A stretch of DNA of 16,750 nt, taken from contig CALFYR010000313.1 of assembly GCA_937954195.1 (NCBI GenBank), positions 1 through 16,750 on the forward strand. Reading direction: 5' to 3'. Made by a program: the position numbers and the translations under genes. This DNA is from an uncultured Dehalococcoidia bacterium. GTDB lineage: Bacteria > Chloroflexota > Dehalococcoidia > Tepidiformales > Tepidiformaceae. Shown piece by piece: positions 6,657 to 14,608 of this stretch. Numbering within the stretch: position 1 is the stretch's first letter; the number at the start of each line of letters is the position of its first letter. The notes beneath the pieces were generated by a model. The model worked only from the letters and a program-made list of their open reading frames with translations. It had not been told where the DNA came from and searched no databases.

Positions 6657-7705
6657 CGCTTCGCCCTCCGTTCGTGGCGCTCGAAGGCGAGTTCGAGGAT
6701 GCGCGTGAGGAGCGGCGTATAGTCGAGTCCGGTCGCTTCCCAGAGCTTGGGATACATCGAGATGCTGGTGAACCCGGGAATCGTGTTCACCTCGTTCGCA
6801 ATGACCTGGTCCCCGGGTGTGAGGAAGAAGTCGACGCGGGCATAGCCTTCGCAGCCCATGACGCGGTACATGCGCACGGCAAGGTCACGGACACGGTCGG
6901 CGACCATGTCGGTGACGGGGGCCGGGATATAGAGCGCGGTGGTGGATTCGGCGGAGTACTTGGAGTCGTAGTCGTAGAAGTCCCGGTCGGGGACGATTTC
7001 GCCGACGATGCTGGCTTCCGGGTGCTCGTTGCCGAGGACGGAGCACTCGACCTCGCGGCCGATGACGGCTTGTTCTACGACGGCTTTGTCGTCGTAGGCG
7101 AAAGCGGCTTCGAAGGCGTGCGGCAAATCTTCACGCGAGCGGGCCCTGGTGACGCCGACGGAGGACCCTCCATTTGCTGGCTTTACAAAACAGGGATAGC
7201 CGATCGCGTGGTCGATAAGCTCCATTGAATCTTTCTGTGCGAGTGTATACTCCCATGATCGTATTACGGAATAGCGTGCGACGGGAATTCCGGCCTCGCG
7301 GAACAACGCTTTCATAAGTGCCTTATCCATCCCGATGGCGGAGGCGGCGACTCCGGCGCCCGCGTACGGGATGCCGGCGATCTCCAGGAAGCCCTGGAGC
7401 GTGCCGTCTTCGCCGTTCGTGCCATGGATGAGCGGAAAGGCAACGTCGCACGAGGCGAGAGCGGTGAGGGCATCGGCGGCGTGGAGAACCGCAGCGCCGC
7501 CGGCTTCGAAAGCGCGGTTGCCCGCCTCGAGGGCGGCGCTGGTTTCGGCCGGAGTGAGCCAGGAGCCGGACTTCGAAACGCCGATGGGGACGACCTCCCA
7601 ACGGGCCGGATCGAGGGCGGCCATAACGCTACGGGCGCTGGTAATGCTGACTTCGTGTTCGCCGGATCGGCCGCCAAGCAGGACGGCGACGCGTTGTTTG
7701 ACCAT
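6653..7705 (-). CDS. ddl: D-alanine--D-alanine ligase
   Basis: Ddl joins two D-alanines with ATP to make the terminal dipeptide that MurF adds to the peptidoglycan precursor. From ATG 7705 the protein is 350 residues with an ATP-grasp fold. Visible motifs are LLGGRSGEHEVS (9-20), HGTNGEDGTLQG (94-105), FVKPANGGSSVGV (173-185), and the Mg2+ ligands D292 (ARVDFF) and E305/N307 (NEVNTIPGFTSIS). In the omega loop, FYDYDSKYSAES keeps the Tyr (Y250) associated with D-Ala-D-Ala rather than D-Ala-D-Lac ligases, so no VanA-type function is indicated. ATG 7705 overlaps the murB stop as TGATG; in-frame GTG codons at 7711 and 7708 are alternative starts. Codons for residues about 127-181 (7327-7163) end in A or T much more often than the rest of the gene. 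Confidence 0.97.
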   Translation of the reverse strand: MVKQRVAVLLGGRSGEHEVSITSARSVMAALDPARWEVVPIGVSKSGSWLTPAETSAALEAGNRAFEAGGAAVLHAADALTALASCDVAFPLIHGTNGEDGTLQGFLEIAGIPYAGAGVAASAIGMDKALMKALFREAGIPVARYSVIRSWEYTLAQKDSMELIDHAIGYPCFVKPANGGSSVGVTRARSREDLPHAFEAAFAYDDKAVVEQAVIGREVECSVLGNEHPEASIVGEIVPDRDFYDYDSKYSAESTTALYIPAPVTDMVADRVRDLAVRMYRVMGCEGYARVDFFLTPGDQVIANEVNTIPGFTSISMYPKLWEATGLDYTPLLTRILELAFERHERRAKR

Positions 7706-8613
7706 CACCACGCCCCCACGAATTTCACTTCGGTTTCGAGCGAGATGCCGAACTGGTCCTTCACGCGGCGCTGAGCTTCGGCGATGAGCCAGGCGACATC
7801 GACGGCGCGGGCGTTGCCGTTATTCACGAAGAAGTTGGCGTGCTTGTCGGATATGGCTGCTTCGCCGCGTTCCATGCCGCGCATGCCAACGGTGTCGATG
7901 AGCTTCCAGGCGGGCGACTCGGGCGGATTCTTGAAGGTGGATCCGGCGTTCCGCCCGCGCGGCTGGGCCGAGAGGCGCTTTTCATCGTAGGAAGCGGCGC
8001 GGGCGAGAAGCTCCTTTGCGTCGCCCGGAGCGAGCTCGAGCTCGGCCTCGAGGACGGCCTTGCCTTCGAACGTTCCTTTCGTGAAAACGCTGCCACGGTA
8101 GACGAGGTCGAGGTCAGCGGCGGCGACCCACTGGTCACCGTTGTCGGGCAGTTGAAGGCGGACGCGACGGAGGACATCGGCGAGGCAGCCACCGTAGGCG
8201 CCCGCGTTGTACACGACCGCACCGCCGATGGTGCCGGGGATGCCGACCGCCCACGCGAGGCCATCGAGTCCGGCGCGGCACATCTTTCGAGCGAACGCCG
8301 CGAAGCTTGCGCCGCTTTCAACGCGAATGACCATGCCGTCCGCGTGTTCAGCGCGGCCGCGGTTATCGAGGACGAGGCCGCGGATGCCAGCATCGGCGAC
8401 GAGGATGTTGCTGCCGCTGCCGAGTACGAAGACCGGAACGCCGGCATCGTGGGCGGCGGTGGTGGCAGCGCCGAGGGACTGGGCACTGCGGACCGTGAGG
8501 AACAGGTCGGCAGGGCCGCCGATGCCGAAGGTGGTGTGGCGCGCAAGCATTTCGCCACGGCGGAGGTCGCCGAGGGGCTCCAGAGTGGTGGCCAGAGTCT
8601 CGAGGGCGCTCAT
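7705..8613 (-). CDS. murB: UDP-N-acetylenolpyruvoylglucosamine reductase MurB
   Basis: MurB is the FAD- and NADPH-dependent enzyme that reduces UDP-GlcNAc-enolpyruvate to UDP-MurNAc in the cytoplasm. The 302-residue protein has the FAD-binding segments [13 protein letters not shown] (26-38), GSGSNIL (65-71) and [19 protein letters not shown] (124-142). It also has YRGS (172-175, catalytic-site Arg), the catalytic serine in NAGSTFKNP (S225) and the terminal Glu in LETEVKFVG (E295). The length and compact C-terminus fit type II MurB as in Gram-positive bacteria. The ATG overlaps the murC stop (ATGA, 8613-8610) and the gene's stop overlaps the ddl start. MurA is not in the window. Confidence 0.97.
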   Translation of the reverse strand: MSALETLATTLEPLGDLRRGEMLARHTTFGIGGPADLFLTVRSAQSLGAATTAAHDAGVPVFVLGSGSNILVADAGIRGLVLDNRGRAEHADGMVIRVESGASFAAFARKMCRAGLDGLAWAVGIPGTIGGAVVYNAGAYGGCLADVLRRVRLQLPDNGDQWVAAADLDLVYRGSVFTKGTFEGKAVLEAELELAPGDAKELLARAASYDEKRLSAQPRGRNAGSTFKNPPESPAWKLIDTVGMRGMERGEAAISDKHANFFVNNGNARAVDVAWLIAEAQRRVKDQFGISLETEVKFVGAW

Positions 8614-9983
8614 CGGAGCAGCTCCAGGAGCTTCGGGCCGACTTCAACGACATCGCCGGCGCCGATCGTGAAGACGACGTCTCCGGGCTTTGCAAGCGCC
8701 TTTGCCTGCGCAGCGGCGTCATCGAAATCGCGGGCGTAGGATGCTTTCGGCTCGATGATCGCTGCGGCAAGGTCGGCTGCGGAACGGCCCGGAAGCGGCC
8801 TTTCGCGTGCGGCGTACGTTTCGAGGACGACGAGCGCATCGAGGCCTTCCCAGCAGGTCAGCCATTCGTCCCAGAGGTAGCCGATGCGGCTGTAGGTGTG
8901 CGGCTGATAGACGCCGATGATGCGGCGTTCCGGGAAGGCTTTGCGCGCGGCGGCGATGGTCGCGCGGACCTCGGTGGGGTGGTGGGCATAGTCATCCATC
9001 ACGGTGACGCCGCCGGCTTCGCCGGTGCGTTCGAAGCGACGGTGGGCGCCGCGGAACTCGCTAACGGCCTCGCGGATGACCTCGAACGGCACTTCGTAGT
9101 GCGTGGCGACGGCTGCTGCCGCGAGCGCGTTCCGGACGAAGTGTTCGCCGGGGAGGAAACCGTGGAGTTCGCCGATCGCCGCGCCGCCGCGCTTCACCGT
9201 GAACGTGACGCCGTCGTCGCGCATGGTGATGTTGTCGGCGAACCAGTAGCGGACACCTTCGATGCCGTAGGTTTCGTGCTGGTAGGGATCATCACCTACC
9301 ACGTCGGAAACATGACGAGCGCCGGGGTCATCGGCGCATGCGAGGATGAGGCCCCCCGGAACGACCTTTCGGGCGAAGTCGATGAAGGCATCCATGTATG
9401 CCTCGGCGGTGCCGTAGAGGTCCAGGTGGTCGGGTTCGACGTTGGTGATGACAGCTGTGTCGGGCGTGTATTCGTGGAAAGCGCGGCGATACTCGTCGGC
9501 TTCGACGACGCAGATTTCTCCTTCGCCCCAGGCGGCGTGACCACCAAGATCGATGCTTTCCCCGCCGAGGAGATACATCGGCTTCCGGCCGGCCTTCACG
9601 AAGATGTAGGCAATGAGGCTGGAGGTGGTTGTCTTGCCGTGAGCGCCGGCGACGGCGACGACGCGCTTTCCTTCCATGAGACGGGCGACCATTTCAGCGC
9701 GAAGAAGGACCGGGATGCCACGCCGGCGGGCTTCGGCGATTTCCGGGTTGTCGTCGGCCGCAGCGGCCGTGGCGACGAGCATCGCGGTGCCGGCCGGGAC
9801 GTGGACGGCGGCGTGGCCTTCGTAGACGCGGGCGCCCATGGCTTGCAGGCGGGCGGTCAGCGGCGACGGACGGAGGTCCGAGCCGGACACCGGGATGCCT
9901 ATTTCGAGCAACAGCTGACCGATGGCCGACATGTGGATGCCGCCGACGCCGACGAGGTGGACAGGGCCCTGGATGTCGCTCAC
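8610..9983 (-). CDS. murC: UDP-N-acetylmuramate--L-alanine ligase MurC
   Basis: MurC adds L-alanine to UDP-MurNAc with ATP hydrolysis, the first amino-acid step of the stem peptide. The 457-residue protein shows the Mur-ligase three-domain layout. The UDP-binding N-terminal domain begins [18 protein letters not shown] (8-25). The central domain has P-loop GAHGKTT (113-119), EADEY (161-165) and [10 protein letters not shown] (181-190). The C-terminal domain carries the Mur-type DDYAHHPTE motif. The start is GTG at 9983, overlapping the murG stop as GTGA. It has one of the best ribosome-binding sites in the window, AAGGAGGT at 10000-9993, nine bases upstream. The motif usually written EADESD is EADEYR here, a minor variation. 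Confidence 0.97.
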   Translation of the reverse strand: MSDIQGPVHLVGVGGIHMSAIGQLLLEIGIPVSGSDLRPSPLTARLQAMGARVYEGHAAVHVPAGTAMLVATAAAADDNPEIAEARRRGIPVLLRAEMVARLMEGKRVVAVAGAHGKTTTSSLIAYIFVKAGRKPMYLLGGESIDLGGHAAWGEGEICVVEADEYRRAFHEYTPDTAVITNVEPDHLDLYGTAEAYMDAFIDFARKVVPGGLILACADDPGARHVSDVVGDDPYQHETYGIEGVRYWFADNITMRDDGVTFTVKRGGAAIGELHGFLPGEHFVRNALAAAAVATHYEVPFEVIREAVSEFRGAHRRFERTGEAGGVTVMDDYAHHPTEVRATIAAARKAFPERRIIGVYQPHTYSRIGYLWDEWLTCWEGLDALVVLETYAARERPLPGRSAADLAAAIIEPKASYARDFDDAAAQAKALAKPGDVVFTIGAGDVVEVGPKLLELLR

Positions 9984-11071
9984 TTCTTTGCGACCTCCTT
10001 CAGGACGGCGGCGATGGCGGACGCCGCATCGGGGCGGGCGAGGTTCGCGGCGGCGGTGCGCATTGCCTCGCGGCGGGCAGCATCGGTGAGAAGTCCGGCG
10101 AGGATTTCGCCAAGGCTGGCCAGCTCGGACTCATCCAGCGTGACCGCTGCGCCGCCCTCGGCGAGCCAGCGGGCGTTATCGCGCTGGTGGCCGCCGGCGA
10201 AGGTGCCCGGGATGAGGACGGACGGGAGTTTCGCGGCCGGGACTTCTCCCAGCACCGACGCACCGGCGCGGAAGACGCCGAGATCGCAGGTGACCATGAG
10301 CGCGGGGAGGTCCGCGCGGAACGCTGCGGGCTGGTAGTTGGCCGCCAGGGCCGTTGGGAGCTGTGCTTTCTGGCGGGTCGCCTCTTCGAAACCGGCCTCG
10401 CCGGTGACGTGGAAGACTGTTGCTCTCGGAAGCAACTCCGCGAGCGCCGAATAGACCGCGGCATTAATCGCCCGCGCCCCCTGGGAGGCACCGGCGATGA
10501 CGACGGCAAGGGCATCGGTGGAAATACCCAGCGACTCGCGCATGGCGGCTCGCTCGATCGAGAAGAAAGCGTCTCGGACGGGATAGCCGGTGACGACCGT
10601 CTTTTTCGCCGGGAGGTGGGCGAGCGCGGCTTCGGTGGTGGTGGTCACTTTCGTGGCGAGCATTTTTTCGGCGCGGACGGCCCATCCGGGCGAGACATCC
10701 GGGAGGTAGACGACCAGGGGGCGCCGAAGGAGCTTCGCGGCGACGCTGGCCGGGAAGCTGCCATAGCCACCGGTGCTGAAGATGGCATCGGGCTTGTAGG
10801 CGCGAAGCTTGCGGACCGCGGTGACGACGCCGGAAAGCAGGCTCCAGGCGCTGCGAACAAGCGACACTGGCCCACGCCCGCGCACGCCGGCGGAGGGGAC
10901 CGTTTCGAATGGGACGCCTGCCGCTTCGACGAGGCGGCGTTCGCCGCGGTTCTCCGGGCCGAAGAAGCGCACTTCAAGGGAATCGCCCTCGCTCACGCGG
11001 AGGGCTTCCATGACCGCCAGCGCGGGAAAGATGTGGCCGCCAGTGCCGCCGCCGGTAAGCGCGAGCTTCAT
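9980..11071 (-). CDS. murG: UDP-GlcNAc:lipid I N-acetylglucosaminyltransferase MurG
   Basis: MurG is the peripheral membrane GT28 transferase that converts lipid I to lipid II on the inner face of the membrane. The 363-residue protein has the N-terminal glycine loop GGGTGGH (7-13), FSTGGYGSFPASVAAK (98-113), the second loop GASQGARAIN (194-203) and the donor-site region FRAGASVLGEVPAAKLPS (267-284) with the conserved acidic residue E276, then HQRDNA (295-300). The usual HEQN motif after the third loop is replaced by YLPDVSPGWAVRAE (122-135). I recall similar LPD-x-xPG forms in Chloroflexota MurG, but this is not verified. The ATG overlaps the ftsW stop (ATGA, 11071-11068) and the gene's stop overlaps the murC GTG. 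Confidence 0.96.
   Translation of the reverse strand: MKLALTGGGTGGHIFPALAVMEALRVSEGDSLEVRFFGPENRGERRLVEAAGVPFETVPSAGVRGRGPVSLVRSAWSLLSGVVTAVRKLRAYKPDAIFSTGGYGSFPASVAAKLLRRPLVVYLPDVSPGWAVRAEKMLATKVTTTTEAALAHLPAKKTVVTGYPVRDAFFSIERAAMRESLGISTDALAVVIAGASQGARAINAAVYSALAELLPRATVFHVTGEAGFEEATRQKAQLPTALAANYQPAAFRADLPALMVTCDLGVFRAGASVLGEVPAAKLPSVLIPGTFAGGHQRDNARWLAEGGAAVTLDESELASLGEILAGLLTDAARREAMRTAAANLARPDAASAIAAVLKEVAKK
9993..10000 (-). promoter_or_regulatory. Strong Shine-Dalgarno of murC
   Basis: AAGGAGGT on the minus strand lies 9 bases before the GTG start of murC, inside the 3' end of murG. It is a near-complete match to the anti-Shine-Dalgarno and supports the GTG start. Confidence 0.8.
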
Positions 11072-12240
11072 TCCCGCTGCCTCCTTACGACACGCCGGTC
11101 ATCGACGGGGTGCTGTTCCATGTAGCCGCCGCGGTCGTTGCCGTAACGCGAGATGGAGATGAGGACACCCATCGCGAGGAGAGCGGCGGCCAGGGCGTTG
11201 CTCCCGAAGCTGAGGAACGGGAGCGGGACGCCGGTCAGCGGAATGACACGGAGGATTCCGCCGATGTTCAGGAACGCCTGCACGGTGATCCAGGTGGTGA
11301 TGCCAGCGGCGATGTACTGGCCAAACTCGTCTCGGGCGCGGCGGGCGACCTGGAAGCCGCGGACCATGAGGATGAGGTAGAGGACGAGGATGGGGAGAGT
11401 CGCTAGCAGACCCATCTCCTCGCCGATGATGGCGAAGACACCATCGGTGTGACTTTCGGGGAGGTAGAAGAACTTCGCGCGCGATGCCCCGAGGCCGAGC
11501 CCGTGCCAGCCACCGTTACCGACGGCGATAAGTGCTTGCAGCGTCTGGAAGCCGTTGCCCTGGGGGTCGGCTTCCGCATTGAAGAACGCGCCGAGACGGT
11601 CGGCGCGGTAGCCGGCCATGGTGGCGAGCGCGGTCATCGCAGCGAGCCCGGTGGTGCCGAGGGCGAGCATCTGCACGAATGACGCGCCGGCGACCCAGAA
11701 CATGGTCACGGTGATCAGCAGGATGATCAGCGTGGTGCCGAGGTTTGGCTGGAGGAGGATGAGGACGCTGACGGACCCGATGATGATGACGAACGGAAGG
11801 AGGCCGTGCTCGAGGCTCCGGATGCTGTCGCCCTTAGCCGCGAGCCAGGCCGCGAGATAGATGATGACGGCGAGCTTGGCGAATTCGGCGGGCTGGATGG
11901 TGACCGGGCCGACGGCGATCCAGCGCTGAGCACCACCACCAGACATACCGATGATCAGCACCGCGATGAGCAACGCGATTGTGCCAGCCATGATCGGGAG
12001 CGCGAGCGGCTTGAGACGACGGTAGTCGGTTCGGGCGGCAGCCACACACAGGAGGACGCCTGCCGCGGCCCAGATGACATGGCGAATGACGTAGTAGTAC
12101 GGGTCGCCGAAATCGACGAGGCCGATGACGAAGCTCGCGCTGTACACCGAGACCATACCGAACACGGTGAGCACGCCTGTCACAATCAGGAGGGGGTAGT
12201 CGGGACGTCCCGGGGTCCACTGGCCAGTTCGCGAGGCTAT
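11068..12240 (-). CDS. ftsW: Septal peptidoglycan glycosyltransferase FtsW, probable AUA start
   Basis: FtsW is the SEDS-family polytopic enzyme that polymerises lipid II at the septum together with FtsI. Read from ATA 12240 the protein is 390 residues. Its first membrane helix is YPLLIVTGVLTVFGMVSVYS (15-34), preceded by a short cytoplasmic tail. Other motifs are GGAQRW (102-107), QPAEFAKL (116-123), QPNLGT (164-169), SHTD (263-266, with the conserved periplasmic Asp of SEDS polymerases) and the terminal LPFLSFGSNA. About ten membrane segments are expected. No in-frame ATG, GTG or TTG gives a complete first helix. The first GTG (12183) cuts into it and has no Shine-Dalgarno. ATA 12240 is preceded by GGAGGTG with 5 bases spacing and overlaps the murD stop as ATAG, where the neighbouring genes have ATGA or GTGA. 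Identity is certain; the start is inferred. Confidence 0.93.
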   Translation of the reverse strand: MASRTGQWTPGRPDYPLLIVTGVLTVFGMVSVYSASFVIGLVDFGDPYYYVIRHVIWAAAGVLLCVAAARTDYRRLKPLALPIMAGTIALLIAVLIIGMSGGGAQRWIAVGPVTIQPAEFAKLAVIIYLAAWLAAKGDSIRSLEHGLLPFVIIIGSVSVLILLQPNLGTTLIILLITVTMFWVAGASFVQMLALGTTGLAAMTALATMAGYRADRLGAFFNAEADPQGNGFQTLQALIAVGNGGWHGLGLGASRAKFFYLPESHTDGVFAIIGEEMGLLATLPILVLYLILMVRGFQVARRARDEFGQYIAAGITTWITVQAFLNIGGILRVIPLTGVPLPFLSFGSNALAAALLAMGVLISISRYGNDRGGYMEQHPVDDRRVVRRQRE

Positions 12241-13643
12241 GACTGCACCTCCCGCGAGAATCCCGGAAGTGCGGCCACGATGCGGCGGAATGCGGCACCT
12301 CGGGATTCGAAGTTCGGATAGGCATCGAAGCTGGTGCCGGCCGGCGACAGCAGCACGACATCGCCCGGCTGCACGGCGGTCGCGGCGGAGGCGACGGCGT
12401 CATCGAGCGTGGAGACGAGGCGGGTATCGGGGACGGCGTCACGCATGGCGTCGGCGAAGAGCGGACCCGCTTCGCCGAAGCAAACCACGGCCCGGCATCG
12501 GACACGGGCGAGTTCGCGGAGTCCTTCGAGGGGGAGCGATTTCTCACGGCCACCAAGGAGCAGGACGACCGGTTCGGTGAAGGCACGAAGGCCCGCGAGC
12601 GTTCGTTCGGGGCTTGTGGCGATGGAGTCGTTGATCCAGGTAGCGCCGAGAGCCGTGCCCACGACCTCCAGCCGGTGTGCGACGCCACGGAAGTTGCGGA
12701 TCGCCCGCGCCATGGCACCGATGGGGAAGCCCGCTTCGTTGCCGATGGCGCAGGCCATGACCACGTTCGCGAGATTGTGTTCTCCGCGGAGCAGGATTTC
12801 ATCGCGGGGGAGGATTGCGGTAACCCGGTTGCCACCACGGACCACGATGTCGCCGCCATCGAGCCAGGCGCCGTCGCCGGGTGGCTCAGCGTGAATGGCG
12901 GTGCGGACAAGCCGGCCGCGAACATCGGCCATGAGGGCGCGGCTGGTCGGGTCATCGGCGTTGAGGATGGCGCTATCGGTCCTGTGCTGATGAAGAAGGA
13001 TGTTCCGCTTCAGGCCGACATATTCGTCCCAGCTGAACTGGTCCAGGTGATTCGGCGTGACGTTCGTCACCGCGGCGATGGAAGGAGAGCGGTCCGTGTA
13101 CTGAAGCTGCGTGTGGCTAATCTCGAGAATGACCGTCGTGTTCGGGCCGATTTCGCCCAAGCGCTGGAGCATGGGCTCGCCGATATTGCCGCCCATCACA
13201 TGGTCGATGCCGGATTGCGCAGCCATCGCGCCGACCAGGGCCGTGGTGGTGGACTTGCCGCTGGAGCCCGTGATTCCGACCGTTCGGCCGGGGCAGAGCT
13301 GCAGGAAGAGACGCATCTGCGAGGTAATCGGAATGCCCAGCGTCCGGGCGCGGGCGAGCGCCGGGTTGTAGCGCAGTACCGATTGGGAGACAGCTACGAG
13401 GTCGAATCCCGCCGGATCGAGCAGGTCGGAGCCGGTGACGACGCGATCAACGCCGTCGGGAGCGGTGGCGCCGGCGGCGGCGAGGGCTTCCGGGGAGCGT
13501 GTATCGCTCATGGTGACGGAGGCCTCGTTCGCAAGCGCCCATGCCGCGAGGTCGCGGCCTTCGATGCCCATGGAATAGACAAGCACGCGCTTGCCGCGGA
13601 CATCGGGAGGAGGCGAGAGGGTAGCGCCGTTGGTAGCCATCAT
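12237..13643 (-). CDS. murD: UDP-N-acetylmuramoyl-L-alanine--D-glutamate ligase MurD
   Basis: MurD adds D-glutamate to UDP-MurNAc-L-Ala. The 468-residue protein has the N-terminal UDP-binding domain (KRVLVYSMGIEGRDLA, 18-33), P-loop GSSGKSTT (126-133), NVTPNHLDQF (194-203) and the Lys expected to be carbamylated in GLKRNI (K212). Its C-terminal domain has LGGREKSLP (363-371) and SPAGTSFDAYPNFESRG (433-449). Two signatures differ from E. coli MurD: NDSKAT is NDSIAT here (I341 in place of Lys), and the SSFQLE segment is SHTQLQ (176-181). ATG 13643 overlaps the mraY stop (ATGA). ATG 13640 immediately after it has better spacing to GGAG, so the protein may be one residue shorter. The stop TAG overlaps the putative ftsW start. 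Confidence 0.94.
   Translation of the reverse strand: MMATNGATLSPPPDVRGKRVLVYSMGIEGRDLAAWALANEASVTMSDTRSPEALAAAGATAPDGVDRVVTGSDLLDPAGFDLVAVSQSVLRYNPALARARTLGIPITSQMRLFLQLCPGRTVGITGSSGKSTTTALVGAMAAQSGIDHVMGGNIGEPMLQRLGEIGPNTTVILEISHTQLQYTDRSPSIAAVTNVTPNHLDQFSWDEYVGLKRNILLHQHRTDSAILNADDPTSRALMADVRGRLVRTAIHAEPPGDGAWLDGGDIVVRGGNRVTAILPRDEILLRGEHNLANVVMACAIGNEAGFPIGAMARAIRNFRGVAHRLEVVGTALGATWINDSIATSPERTLAGLRAFTEPVVLLLGGREKSLPLEGLRELARVRCRAVVCFGEAGPLFADAMRDAVPDTRLVSTLDDAVASAATAVQPGDVVLLSPAGTSFDAYPNFESRGAAFRRIVAALPGFSREVQS
12246..12252 (-). promoter_or_regulatory. Shine-Dalgarno placed for ftsW start at ATA 12240
   Basis: GGAGGTG on the minus strand lies at the end of murD, 5 bases before ATA 12240. 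No ATG, GTG or TTG in the ftsW frame is at usable distance. Its strength and position are the main argument that ftsW initiates at the AUA. Confidence 0.65.
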
Positions 13644-14608
13644 TTCTCCGGGACCTCCAGGGCGAGGGCGACGCCGACCATGGCGGCGACGATGGAGATG
13701 AGCCAGAAGCGCGTGACGATCTGCGTTTCGGCCCAGCCGATGAGCTCAAGGTGGTGGTGGAAGGGAGCACGGCGGAACAGACGCTTGCCGCCCGTGAGCT
13801 TGTAGTAACCGATCTGAAGGATGTTGGAGCCGGCTTCGGCGACGAAGATGATGCCGATGATGGGGAGGAGGAGCCACTGACCGGTCATAAGCGCGACGAC
13901 GGCCAGGGACGAACCGAGGGCAAGCGCGCCGGTATCGCCCATGATGACGCGGGCGGGATGCGCGTTGTACCAGACGAACCCGAGGTTCGCGCCAGCGATG
14001 ATGAAGGCGAACGTAGCGACGAATTCCTGGCCCTGGATGAACCCGATGATTCCGTAGGCGATAAACGCGATGAGCGTGGTTCCGCCGACGAGACCATCGA
14101 GCCCATCGCTAACGGCGACGGCACTGGTAGTAGCGACGATGATGATGGTCGCGATAGCGATGTAGAACAGCCCGAGTTCGTAGCTGCCTACGTAGGGAAT
14201 GTTGATCGACTCCACCTCGATGTAGCGGTAGAGGACTATGGCGGAGCCGAGGGCGAAGAGGGATGTGAAGGCGATCTTGAACCGCCAGGAGAGGCCGCCC
14301 TGGCGCCGGTGCTGAAGGGTGCCGAGGTCATCAACGAAGCCGGCGGCAGCCGTCAGGCCGATCATGCCCAGGGGGAGCAGGATGGACTGGTGATCCCACC
14401 AATCGACCGCGATCGCGGTGACGACGAAGGTGGGCAGCCAGATGATGAAGCCGCCGAAGGTGGGCGTGCCCGCTTTGCCCTGATGTTCGGGAAGGTACTC
14501 GCTGATCTGCTTCCCGATCTTCTGGCGGCGGAGGTAGCGGACGATGGGCTCGCCGATGATGAGGGCGAACACGAAGGTAGCGACTCCGGCGAAGAGAGCG
14601 TGGATCAC
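13640..14608 (-). CDS. mraY: Phospho-N-acetylmuramoyl-pentapeptide transferase MraY
   Basis: MraY is the polytopic membrane enzyme that transfers phospho-MurNAc-pentapeptide from UDP to undecaprenyl phosphate, making lipid I. The 322-residue protein begins with a membrane helix and shows GKAGTPTFGG (44-53), the Mg2+-site aspartates DD (93-94), SDGLDGLVGG (167-176), NAHPARVIMGDTG (215-227, D225) and the cytoplasmic HHHLE (284-288). About ten membrane segments are apparent. The usual NAVNLTDGLDGL consensus reads SAVAVSDGLDGL here, so two common Asn residues are absent. The start is GTG 14608, overlapping the murF stop as GTGA, with GGAAGGTG just upstream. Length is at the short end of the family. 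Confidence 0.97.
   Translation of the reverse strand: MIHALFAGVATFVFALIIGEPIVRYLRRQKIGKQISEYLPEHQGKAGTPTFGGFIIWLPTFVVTAIAVDWWDHQSILLPLGMIGLTAAAGFVDDLGTLQHRRQGGLSWRFKIAFTSLFALGSAIVLYRYIEVESINIPYVGSYELGLFYIAIATIIIVATTSAVAVSDGLDGLVGGTTLIAFIAYGIIGFIQGQEFVATFAFIIAGANLGFVWYNAHPARVIMGDTGALALGSSLAVVALMTGQWLLLPIIGIIFVAEAGSNILQIGYYKLTGGKRLFRRAPFHHHLELIGWAETQIVTRFWLISIVAAMVGVALALEVPEK

Noticed and set aside
6653..7705. Vancomycin-resistance type D-Ala-D-Lac ligase
   Set aside because: The omega-loop Tyr (Y250, KYSAES) is the D-Ala-D-Ala form and no vanH or vanX neighbours are present.
7706..7711. GTG start for ddl at 7711
   Set aside because: It adds only two residues; ATG 7705 gives the TGATG stop-start overlap and the conserved N-terminus.
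8898..10337. Long plus-strand open frame of 479 codons
   Set aside because: It is antisense to murC and murG, whose motifs are complete. Its protein is Asp/Gly/Ala-rich with no recognisable domain; high GC keeps antisense frames open.
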